Made by a program: the position numbers and the translations under genes. The notes below the pieces were generated by a model. The model made no database searches. It saw only the letters and a program-made list of their open reading frames with translations, and had not been told where the DNA came from. Positions 18,491 through 24,852 of a DNA stretch of 34,824 nucleotides are shown one piece after another (the stretch's first letter is position 1; each line of letters opens with the position of its first letter). Source of the DNA: an uncultured Clostridia bacterium (GTDB lineage Bacteria > Bacillota > Clostridia > Christensenellales > UBA1242); contig CALWEH010000014.1 in NCBI GenBank assembly GCA_944377145.1, positions 1 through 34,824 on the forward strand. Direction: 5' to 3'.

Positions 18491-19339
18491 TTAATTTTCA
18501 AAAAATGCTACTCCAATAGCTCCAGGTCCTACATGAGTTCCAATAGTACAACCAATGATATAGGCTGGAATATTATCTGTTGAATTTTTCCATAAATGAG
18601 AGCTATCTTCAACATATTTCTTTAAAAGACTATCATCTGTTCCAGACCATATAACTCCGTAAGGCATACTAAAATCAATACCACCTTTCTTTTCTACTAA
18701 TGATGACAATAAATTATTTCCTTTCTTAGAACCCATAGCTTTTCCAATTAATTTTACTTCTCCATCAATAACTCCTACTACAGGTTTAATAGAAAATAAT
18801 TCTCCTGTAAATGCTACAACAGAAGATATTCTTCCACCCTTTTTTAAATATTTTAAAGTATTTAACATTGCCATAACATTTATTTTATGTTTTTTATTAT
18901 TTAATTCTTCTACTATATCTTTTATATCCATACCATTTTCAATCAATCTAAGAGCATATTGGCATAATAATCTCTCACCAATACAAGCGTTTAAGCTATC
19001 TACTACAAAAATTTTATCTGGATATTTTTTAGCAGCTGATTTTGCACTTGAATATGTCCCAGACAATTTTGATGAAATAGTTATTACTATAGCACTATCT
19101 CCATTTTTTACAACTTTATCAAATTCCTGTTCAAATTCAAATGGAGTAATTTGGCTAGTTTTAGGCAATTCGCTACTCTCTATTAATTTATTATAAAACA
19201 TCTCTGGCGTAAGATTTACACCATCTAAATATTCTTCTTGATTAAATCTCACTCTCATTGGAATTAATGTTATTCCCAATTTATCTGCCTCTTCCTTGCT
19301 TATATCTGCTGCTGAATCTATTATTAATTTTATAGACAT
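18491..19339 (-). CDS. DegV family (FakB-like) fatty-acid-binding protein, copy 3
   Basis: Third DegV in the window, 282 residues. It has DSAADIS at the N-terminus, ISSKLSGTYSSAKSA in the carboxylate-binding loop, LKYLKKGGRISS, and THVGPGAIGVAFFEN at the C-terminus, the most canonical ending of the three. Its ATG overlaps the stop of the MarR gene (TAATG), so it is coupled to the regulator. It is followed by the alcohol and aldehyde dehydrogenases. A fatty-acid carrier next to aldehyde-oxidising enzymes suggests that the acid product is handed to this protein, which is inference from family and order. Confidence 0.93.
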   Translation of the reverse strand: MSIKLIIDSAADISKEEADKLGITLIPMRVRFNQEEYLDGVNLTPEMFYNKLIESSELPKTSQITPFEFEQEFDKVVKNGDSAIVITISSKLSGTYSSAKSAAKKYPDKIFVVDSLNACIGERLLCQYALRLIENGMDIKDIVEELNNKKHKINVMAMLNTLKYLKKGGRISSVVAFTGELFSIKPVVGVIDGEVKLIGKAMGSKKGNNLLSSLVEKKGGIDFSMPYGVIWSGTDDSLLKKYVEDSSHLWKNSTDNIPAYIIGCTIGTHVGPGAIGVAFFEN

Positions 19340-19803
19340 TATTTACCTACCTTTTTATATTTATTACATATTTTCTCTAAATTATTGCTTATAAGTATAA
19401 GACTAGAATAAAAAATTTTTCTATTTTCCTCACTTAATCCATTCCCAGCTAAATTTAAAATGTTATCTATTTTATTCACAAGCTGTTTACCTATCAAATT
19501 TCCTTTATCAGTCAAACTTAATTGACTTTTATATCTTTTTTCAGCCTTTGAATTACATATTAAATATCCGTTATGCTCTAAATATTCTATAGATCTAGAT
19601 ATAGACGCTTTATCTTCATCACAAATATCACTCAATTCTTTTGCAGTTAAAGCTTTAAATTTATATAAATAATATAAGCATGATACATGTGGGCTTTTTA
19701 AATCAAATTCTGCCATCTCTTCTGTTTTTATTCTACGAATACATCTACTAATTTTAGCTATTTGCAAAGTGAAAACTTGAAATCTTTTGTCCATCTCATT
19801 CAT
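19339..19803 (-). CDS. MarR-family transcriptional regulator
   Basis: The 154-residue winged-helix protein has the MarR layout: N-terminal dimerisation helix, recognition region with LTAKELSDICDEDKASISRS (about residues 52-71) and a wing with KAEKRYKSQLSLTDKG. It starts at ATG 19803 after AAGGGGG. It is the first gene of a five-gene operon. Two palindromes of the size expected for a MarR dimer overlap its own promoter, so autorepression is likely. MarR proteins such as FabT regulate fatty-acid genes in Firmicutes, and the operon content suggests a lipid-derived ligand. I cannot tell FabT from other MarR members by sequence reading alone. Confidence 0.92.
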   Translation of the reverse strand: MNEMDKRFQVFTLQIAKISRCIRRIKTEEMAEFDLKSPHVSCLYYLYKFKALTAKELSDICDEDKASISRSIEYLEHNGYLICNSKAEKRYKSQLSLTDKGNLIGKQLVNKIDNILNLAGNGLSEENRKIFYSSLILISNNLEKICNKYKKVGK

Positions 19804-19819
19804 ATAAACCCCCTTTTAG

Positions 19820-19837
19820 TTGTTGATAAATCAACAA
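19820..19837. promoter_or_regulatory. Operator 1, perfect inverted repeat at the MarR operon start site
   Basis: TTGTTGA-TAAA-TCAACAA, perfect 7-bp arms with a 4-base spacer. It covers the expected transcription start downstream of the -10 box and is a good MarR dimer site. Confidence 0.75.
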
Positions 19838-19841
19838 GTTT

Positions 19842-19871
19842 ATAATATCACAAATTTTGTTGTTTTGTCAA
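19842..19871 (-). promoter_or_regulatory. Promoter of the MarR operon
   Basis: On the minus strand a perfect TTGACA (19866-19871) and TATTAT (19842-19847) are 18 bases apart. The -35 box lies inside operator 2 and the start site inside operator 1. Confidence 0.7.
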
Positions 19872-19874
19872 CAA
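19857..19874. promoter_or_regulatory. Operator 2, near copy of operator 1 over the -35 box
   Basis: TTGTTGT-TTTG-TCAACAA matches operator 1 at all positions of the outer arms. Its centre is 37 bases from that of operator 1. Binding here would block the -35 box. Confidence 0.65.
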
Positions 19875-19892
19875 GTTTTAACTATATTTTAT

Positions 19893-19932
19893 AAAATTAA
19901 AAAAAACACATTAAGTAAATTACTCAATGTGT
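19893..19932 (-). terminator. Terminator of the DUF362 gene
   Basis: On the minus strand ACACATTGAGTAA pairs with TTACTTAATGTGT (one G-U), followed by a run of eight T residues. It insulates the MarR promoter from upstream transcription. Confidence 0.75.
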
Positions 19933-19988
19933 CTTTCTTTTTCATTGTAATTTTTAATTAAATTTGCTTAATCTATGAGCGATTTAAA

Positions 19989-20873
19989 TTAATCTATATT
20001 TACTATTTCATAATCTCTATTACCAAGTCCAAGGCGAGCAGCTTCTTCTACTATGTGAATAGCATGCCTATCTAACATTCTATCTACAAGTGATTTTTTA
20101 CCAGGATCAGTAGAATTCATAATTTGATCATAACAGCATTGGTCTATAGCTACAGGGTCTATACTTGCAAATATTCCAATATCTGCCATTTCAGGTTCTG
20201 CTGGATTACTGCTACAATCGCAATCAATAGATAATTTATTTGCAACATTTATATAAGCCATGTTTTCAGGTTTAAAATATGTTACAACTCCTTTACAAGC
20301 TTCTGCCATACTTTCCAAAAAAGCATCTTGATTGTCTATAAATCCCCAGAAATCATTTGAATCTGTAGTATTTCCCCATGAGTGAATCCATGCTTTACCA
20401 TGTCGAGAAGCCACCCCTATACTCATATTTTTTAAAGCTCCTCCAAATCCACCCATTTGATGACCTTTAAAATGTGATAACATAAGCATAGAATCATAAT
20501 TTTGAATATGACTTCCTACTATATCATATCCTTTTAAATGCACTCCTCCCTCAATAGGAATTTTAATCTCTCCCTCTTCATCCATTATGTCGCAAGGAGC
20601 AATATCTAAAAATCCATGTTCTTTTATTGCTTTCCAATGTTCATCTACCTCAAATCTTCTTCCTGAATATGCAGTGCAACATTCTACTATAGTTCCATTC
20701 AATTTATTAACTAATCCTTTTATTAAATTAGGAGATAGGAAATTATGCCCACCTGGCTCACCTGTTGAAATTTTTACAGCAACTCTCCCTTTTAAATCAC
20801 GATTTAATGCATTATAAATTTTAATCAAGCCCTCACTAGAAATATCTTTTGTAAAAAATACTTTTGATTTCAT
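19989..20873 (-). CDS. DUF362 domain protein
   Basis: The 294-residue protein matches DUF362 from end to end: VAVKISTGEPGGHNFLSPNL, a central SHFKGHQMGGFGGALKNMSIG, and DIGIFASIDPVAIDQ near the C-terminus. Many DUF362 proteins carry a ferredoxin module; this one has no CxxCxxCxxxC cluster, though it has a Cys-rich CDCSSNP segment. There is no signal peptide, so it should be cytoplasmic. The biochemical function of the family is not established. It has its own extended -10 promoter, an AAAGGAG site and a terminator, so it appears to be monocistronic. Confidence 0.88.
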   Translation of the reverse strand: MKSKVFFTKDISSEGLIKIYNALNRDLKGRVAVKISTGEPGGHNFLSPNLIKGLVNKLNGTIVECCTAYSGRRFEVDEHWKAIKEHGFLDIAPCDIMDEEGEIKIPIEGGVHLKGYDIVGSHIQNYDSMLMLSHFKGHQMGGFGGALKNMSIGVASRHGKAWIHSWGNTTDSNDFWGFIDNQDAFLESMAEACKGVVTYFKPENMAYINVANKLSIDCDCSSNPAEPEMADIGIFASIDPVAIDQCCYDQIMNSTDPGKKSLVDRMLDRHAIHIVEEAARLGLGNRDYEIVNID

Positions 20874-20898
20874 ATTAGTTCTCCTTTACCTATTTATT

Positions 20899-20907
20899 AT
20901 TATAACA
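20899..20907 (-). promoter_or_regulatory. Extended -10 promoter of the DUF362 gene
   Basis: The minus strand reads TGTTATAAT about 26-34 bases before the ATG. No good -35 box is present, as is usual for extended -10 promoters. Confidence 0.5.
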
Positions 20908-20948
20908 TATTAAAAAACAATTTAGTATCAAAATTTTAATAAAAAAAT

Positions 20949-22526
20949 TTACATAAATGGTGATATTAAATTAAATAATCCTGCAAGCAATCTAAAATAT
21001 AGTTTATTTCGTTTTTTATTTTTATCTTTTATCCATTTAGAATGTTGCAAAGTGTTATCAAAATCTATATTAACATCTTGTAGTATAGATGAATTATTTA
21101 CATAAACTGCACTTTCAAACTGCTGGTTAAAACTTCTTAAATCCATATTTATAGAGCCTATAATGGCAGAATTTTCAGTTAAAAGCACTTTACTGTGCAC
21201 AAAGCTAGTTGACATTGTATATAGCTTTACGCCATATTGCATTAACTTTTCTGCATTATTTCTTGATACTATATATACGAATTTTTTATCAGCAATTTCA
21301 GGCAATATTATTTTAATATCAACTCCTGCTCTAGCTTTATTTATAATTAAATTTGTTATAGTTTCATCTGGTACAAAATATGGAGTCATAATATATATCT
21401 TCTCTGTAGCATTGGCTATTTCACTTAAATATATATTTTGAGCTATTGAATACAAATAATTAGGTCCGCTTACAAATGGAACAATAATTCCATTGTCTTC
21501 AAATTTTTCTCCACGATATAAAAAAGGTATAAAATCAACATCTTTTTTTGTTATAAACTGCCATTGAGTTAAAAAAGATATTGTAAAATTATCTACAGCC
21601 AAACCTTCTATTTTAATTCCACTATCTTTCCAATATCCATGTAATCTTTTTTCATTTATATACTCATCAGCTAAATTTGCTCCACCTGTGTAAGCAACTT
21701 TTCCATCTATAATAACAAGTTTTCTATGATCTCTTAAATTTAGTGCAATATTAAATATAGGAACTAAACGATTATATGCTTCTAATTTTATACCTAATGA
21801 TAATATTTTTTTCTTTGTTTTACGCTTTAGTGTGCCATGACTTCCCATATCATCATAAATTATTCTTACATCTACACCTTGTTTTACTTTCTGCTCTAAA
21901 ATATTAAATATTCTATTAAATAAAATACCTTCAGCTATAATATAATACTCGATGAATATAAATGAACTAGCATTATTTAATTCTTGCAATATATCATCAA
22001 ATAATTGCACTCCACTCGAAAAATATTTAGCTCTAGAATTTGTGTGAAAAACAAATTGCCCAGCATTATATAAATATTTACAGCTTGCTTTTGCCTTATT
22101 ATCTGTTATAACAGAAAAGTCAGGAGTTGGCTGTAAATCTTTTATTTTATCATATATACGATTATATTTCATTCTTGATCTAGCAAATAATATATGTTTG
22201 TCAGATAAAAAATATATTATATAAGCAAAACTAAAACATGAGATTAAAAACATAACCCAAAGAGATTTTGCTTGCCCGTTATAATCACTTGACATCACAT
22301 ATATACAACATAAAATAGAAATACAAAGAGAAAATATAAAATACCATTTAAAAGTTTGTAAAAAATATGTATAAGAAAATATTAAAAGTAACCCCTGTAA
22401 AGCTATTAACAATAATACAATAAAAGTTTTAAGCACTCCTAATCCGTTAGACTCTGTTCTTACTTTTAATGCAAATATATGTCCACTCTTCCTAATTTTA
22501 TTAAATCCAAAACTAAATTTCTTCAT
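20949..22526 (-). CDS. cls: Cardiolipin synthase (phospholipase D family)
   Basis: Membrane enzyme that condenses two phosphatidylglycerols into cardiolipin and glycerol. The 525-residue length is typical. Two N-terminal transmembrane regions (about 30-55 and 58-110) precede two phospholipase D half-sites. The first is HRKLVIIDG, a complete HxKxxxxD. The second is HSKVLLTEN, where the usual aspartate is a glutamate. The GGAN and GSINMD stretches after each half-site are conserved. It overlaps the preceding small membrane protein gene by 14 bases and has an AGGGG site. Family assignment is secure. Confidence 0.93.
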   Translation of the reverse strand: MKKFSFGFNKIRKSGHIFALKVRTESNGLGVLKTFIVLLLIALQGLLLIFSYTYFLQTFKWYFIFSLCISILCCIYVMSSDYNGQAKSLWVMFLISCFSFAYIIYFLSDKHILFARSRMKYNRIYDKIKDLQPTPDFSVITDNKAKASCKYLYNAGQFVFHTNSRAKYFSSGVQLFDDILQELNNASSFIFIEYYIIAEGILFNRIFNILEQKVKQGVDVRIIYDDMGSHGTLKRKTKKKILSLGIKLEAYNRLVPIFNIALNLRDHRKLVIIDGKVAYTGGANLADEYINEKRLHGYWKDSGIKIEGLAVDNFTISFLTQWQFITKKDVDFIPFLYRGEKFEDNGIIVPFVSGPNYLYSIAQNIYLSEIANATEKIYIMTPYFVPDETITNLIINKARAGVDIKIILPEIADKKFVYIVSRNNAEKLMQYGVKLYTMSTSFVHSKVLLTENSAIIGSINMDLRSFNQQFESAVYVNNSSILQDVNIDFDNTLQHSKWIKDKNKKRNKLYFRLLAGLFNLISPFM

Positions 22527-23043
22527 TTCTATCCCCTAATAACATAACTGCTCTTTTACATATTTTTTGTATTTGATAAGATAGTATCCTTATTTTACGA
22601 TCATGTGCAAGCTTTTCTATTTTATATAATTTTGGAATAATTATCATTACAAAAATAGCTATACTTATTCCTATAAATACAAAAATCGTTCCTAACACAA
22701 AACTTGATTTTGTTATAAATATTATGCCTATAATTATAAGGAATAAAACTAATAATCCAACAGATGAGCCTAACATAAAACTTTTTGGAGCTTTATAATT
22801 TTCTAATTTTGCTTGGGTGTTTAATTTTTCCTCCATGTATATTTGCAATAATTGAAGCTCGTCCTTATTTTTTATTTTACTTTGTCTTGCAAAAGTTAAA
22901 TCCATTAAATCAATAAACCAATCATTATTAGTTTGTTTTACAATATCCCAACCAAAATTTTTATAATATTGTACAACTTGTTGAACTTTATCTTTTTTTA
23001 CATATAATGTTAAAATATCTTGCTCGTAAATTAAAGAATTCAT
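22513..23043 (-). CDS. Small membrane protein of unknown function, coupled to cls
   Basis: A 176-residue protein with a soluble N-terminal half and two adjacent transmembrane helices (about 90-110 and 115-138), followed by a basic C-terminal tail. The N-terminal part has YYKNFGWDIV and DLTFARQSKIKNKDEL, a pattern I recall from uncharacterised Firmicute membrane proteins but cannot name. The charge pattern suggests that both ends are cytoplasmic. It overlaps the cardiolipin synthase gene by 14 bases, so the two are translationally coupled and it may act with or near Cls. No catalytic motif is visible. The GGAG site supports the ATG at 23043. Confidence 0.75.
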   Translation of the reverse strand: MNSLIYEQDILTLYVKKDKVQQVVQYYKNFGWDIVKQTNNDWFIDLMDLTFARQSKIKNKDELQLLQIYMEEKLNTQAKLENYKAPKSFMLGSSVGLLVLFLIIIGIIFITKSSFVLGTIFVFIGISIAIFVMIIIPKLYKIEKLAHDRKIRILSYQIQKICKRAVMLLGDRNEEI

Positions 23044-23194
23044 ATATCACTCCATTATATAATTTTAATCACTGTAAAAATTTAGTTGTTAATAATATCT
23101 ATATGATAACATATTTTTGTCGAAATTTGTTAAATATTTTAAAAATTTTAATATAAAAGTTAATCTCTATCTAATAGTTTAAAACATAAAATAT

Positions 23195-23223
23195 TCATAT
23201 TACCCCTTTCATTCACATATAAA
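23195..23223 (+). promoter_or_regulatory. Possible sigma-E-type sporulation promoter before yabP
   Basis: TCATATT, 14 bases, then CATATAAA. This matches the sigma-E consensus KMATATT fully and CATACAMT at six of eight positions. The caveat is that a start 7 bases downstream would fall at the edge of the ribosome binding site. Confidence 0.35.
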
Positions 23224-23239
23224 TAGATAGGAGAATTAT

Positions 23240-23521
23240 ATGGAAGAAAACAAAGTTAAAAACTTAAATTTGCAAGAACATGTTTTAACTTTAACAAATC
23301 GTACACATTTAAATATAACAGGTGTAGATAAAGTTATAAGTGTTAAGCCAGACTTATTACAAGTAAAATCTAATAATGGAGATATTATAGTAACAGGTCA
23401 AAATATTGATGTTACAAAACTTGATTTAGAACAGCATACCCTAACCCTTAATGGAAAATTTGATAGCATTAAATATTTAGAAAATAATAAAACTCCCCTA
23501 TTAAAAAAGATTTTTAAATGA
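23240..23521 (+). CDS. yabP: Sporulation protein YabP
   Basis: A 93-residue soluble protein with the YabP signature: HVLTLTNRTHLNITGVDKV, then VKSNNGDIIVTGQNI, then LDLEQHTLTLNGKFDSIKY. In Bacillus subtilis yabP is expressed in the mother cell and, with yabQ, is linked to spore cortex formation. It is followed directly by yabQ (ATGA overlap) and divIC, the same order as in B. subtilis, which makes the assignment firm. It is preceded by AGGAG. Its presence implies that the organism descends from, or still is, an endospore former. Confidence 0.92.
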   Translation: MEENKVKNLNLQEHVLTLTNRTHLNITGVDKVISVKPDLLQVKSNNGDIIVTGQNIDVTKLDLEQHTLTLNGKFDSIKYLENNKTPLLKKIFK

Positions 23522-23892
23522 TATTTTTTTCTGTAAATCAATTATATTCTTTTTGTTTAGTTTTATTTTTTGGAATAATTTGTGGGGTTATAAATAGTAT
23601 TTTAGGGGTTATTTTTATAAAAAATCACCAAAAAAATATATTTAATTTTATTTTTAAAATAATTTTATCATTTATTTTTGTATTATTTTTAATTTTTTCA
23701 ATAAATATTTATTATTTTGGTGATTTTTCTCCTATTATTATTCTATCTTTTATATTAGGATATATTTGGTGTAAAAAAACTGTACAAAATTTGCTTGATT
23801 TTTTTGAAATAAAGTTTTATCATGTTTATATAAAAATATATAACAATATAAAATTTTATTTAGCGAGGAAAAATGAATCAATCAAAGACTAA
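23518..23892 (+). CDS. yabQ: Spore cortex biosynthesis protein YabQ
   Basis: A 124-residue integral membrane protein with about three or four transmembrane helices (roughly 10-32, 43-64 and 72-90) and a basic C-terminal tail. It is very rich in Phe and Ile. Sequence similarity is low, as usual for YabQ, but the length, the topology, the GIICGVINSILG motif and the position between yabP and divIC support the call. In B. subtilis YabQ localises to the forespore membrane and is needed for the cortex. The start codon lies in the yabP stop (ATGA). The 3' end overlaps divIC by 20 bases. Confidence 0.85.
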   Translation: MIFFSVNQLYSFCLVLFFGIICGVINSILGVIFIKNHQKNIFNFIFKIILSFIFVLFLIFSINIYYFGDFSPIIILSFILGYIWCKKTVQNLLDFFEIKFYHVYIKIYNNIKFYLARKNESIKD

Positions 23893-24133
23893 AATAAAAA
23901 TAACAACAATCGCTATATTAGCGATTGTATTTGTTGCTTTACTATTAATTATTGGAATAATTGAAATTAGGCTGTATAATAAATATAGTAATCAGCTTTC
24001 TGTTCAAGAAAGTCAAATAGAAGAATTGCAAAATGCTAAAAATTATTATAACTCTAAAAATTATGATGAAAATGCTCCTAGAGATGATGGATATGCAAAT
24101 GAAGGAGATATTATCTTTAAGGAGGAAGAATGA
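23873..24133 (+). CDS. divIC: Septum formation initiator, DivIC/FtsB type
   Basis: An 86-residue single-pass protein: short basic cytoplasmic N-terminus, one transmembrane helix (about 11-34), an extracellular coiled coil (about 36-57, SVQESQIEELQNAKNYYNSK) and a short tail with GYANEGDIIF, comparable to the C-terminal motif of DivIC. DivIC acts with FtsL and DivIB in the divisome. It is shorter than B. subtilis DivIC. A GAGG site lies inside yabQ. The next gene starts at its stop (ATGA). The yabP-yabQ-divIC order supports the call. Confidence 0.85.
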   Translation: MNQSKTKIKITTIAILAIVFVALLLIIGIIEIRLYNKYSNQLSVQESQIEELQNAKNYYNSKNYDENAPRDDGYANEGDIIFKEEE

Positions 24134-24681
24134 TAATTACAATAACAGGCAAACCTTGTACAGGGAAAAGCACTTTAGCTGAAATTTTTGAAAATAAATA
24201 TAATTTCGAAAGAATTTGTGCTGGGCAAATTTTTAAAAAAGAAGCTAAAAATTTAGGAATTGATATATTAGATTTTATTAAAAGTAAAGATATTTATAAA
24301 ATTGATGAAAAAGTAGACAACTATCTAAAACAAATATACAATACTCGTCTTAATGATGATATAATCATTGAAAGCAGAACTTCTTGGAGCTTTATGCCAG
24401 AAGCATTTAATGTGTTTGTAGACCTACCAGAAGAAATTATGGCAGATAGATTATTTAATTCAGATAGACATGAATCAGAAAAAGGAATTTCTATTCATCA
24501 TGCAAAACAAAAAGTTAGTGAGAGATATAAATCTGATGTTGAAAGATATAAAAAGTTATATAATATTGATTGTGATGACTTATCAAACTATGATTTTGTT
24601 ATAGACAATTCTAATCTCACTCCAGAACAAACTGCTGATGAAATTTACAAAGCATATAAAAAATTTATAAAACAAAAATAA
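24130..24681 (+). CDS. Cytidylate-kinase-like P-loop nucleoside monophosphate kinase
   Basis: The 183-residue protein begins with the P-loop GKPCTGKST (residues 7-15), typical of nucleoside monophosphate kinases. It continues with an IIIESRTSWSFMP substrate-binding stretch and a lid segment with DRLFNSDRHESE. This resembles the compact (d)CMP-kinase-like proteins common in archaea and some Clostridia, which phosphorylate CMP or dCMP. It is the last gene of the yabP operon, overlapping divIC by four bases with AAGGAGG upstream. The nucleotide specificity is not certain from motifs alone; other AAA-type kinases remain possible. Confidence 0.8.
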   Translation: MIITITGKPCTGKSTLAEIFENKYNFERICAGQIFKKEAKNLGIDILDFIKSKDIYKIDEKVDNYLKQIYNTRLNDDIIIESRTSWSFMPEAFNVFVDLPEEIMADRLFNSDRHESEKGISIHHAKQKVSERYKSDVERYKKLYNIDCDDLSNYDFVIDNSNLTPEQTADEIYKAYKKFIKQK

Positions 24682-24709
24682 TTTTATATTAAACACCAAA
24701 AATTTATAT

Positions 24710-24742
24710 AAATCGCAAAATTCGTGCGATTTATTATTTTAT
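24710..24742 (+). terminator. Terminator after the yabP operon
   Basis: AAATCGCA at 24710-24717 pairs perfectly with TGCGATTT at 24725-24732, followed by ATTATTTT. Confidence 0.65.
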
Positions 24743-24790
24743 ATATAAAAATATTGTGTGAATATAGGTAAACTAATATCTTTAAATTCC

Positions 24791-24819
24791 TTTACAAAAC
24801 TTGCTAATTTTGCTAATAT
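24791..24819 (+). promoter_or_regulatory. Putative secA promoter
   Basis: TTTACA and TAATAT are 17 bases apart, 34 bases before the secA ATG. Matches are moderate. Confidence 0.4.
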
Positions 24820-24852
24820 TAATTTAAGAGTTTTTTATAAAAGGGAGATATT

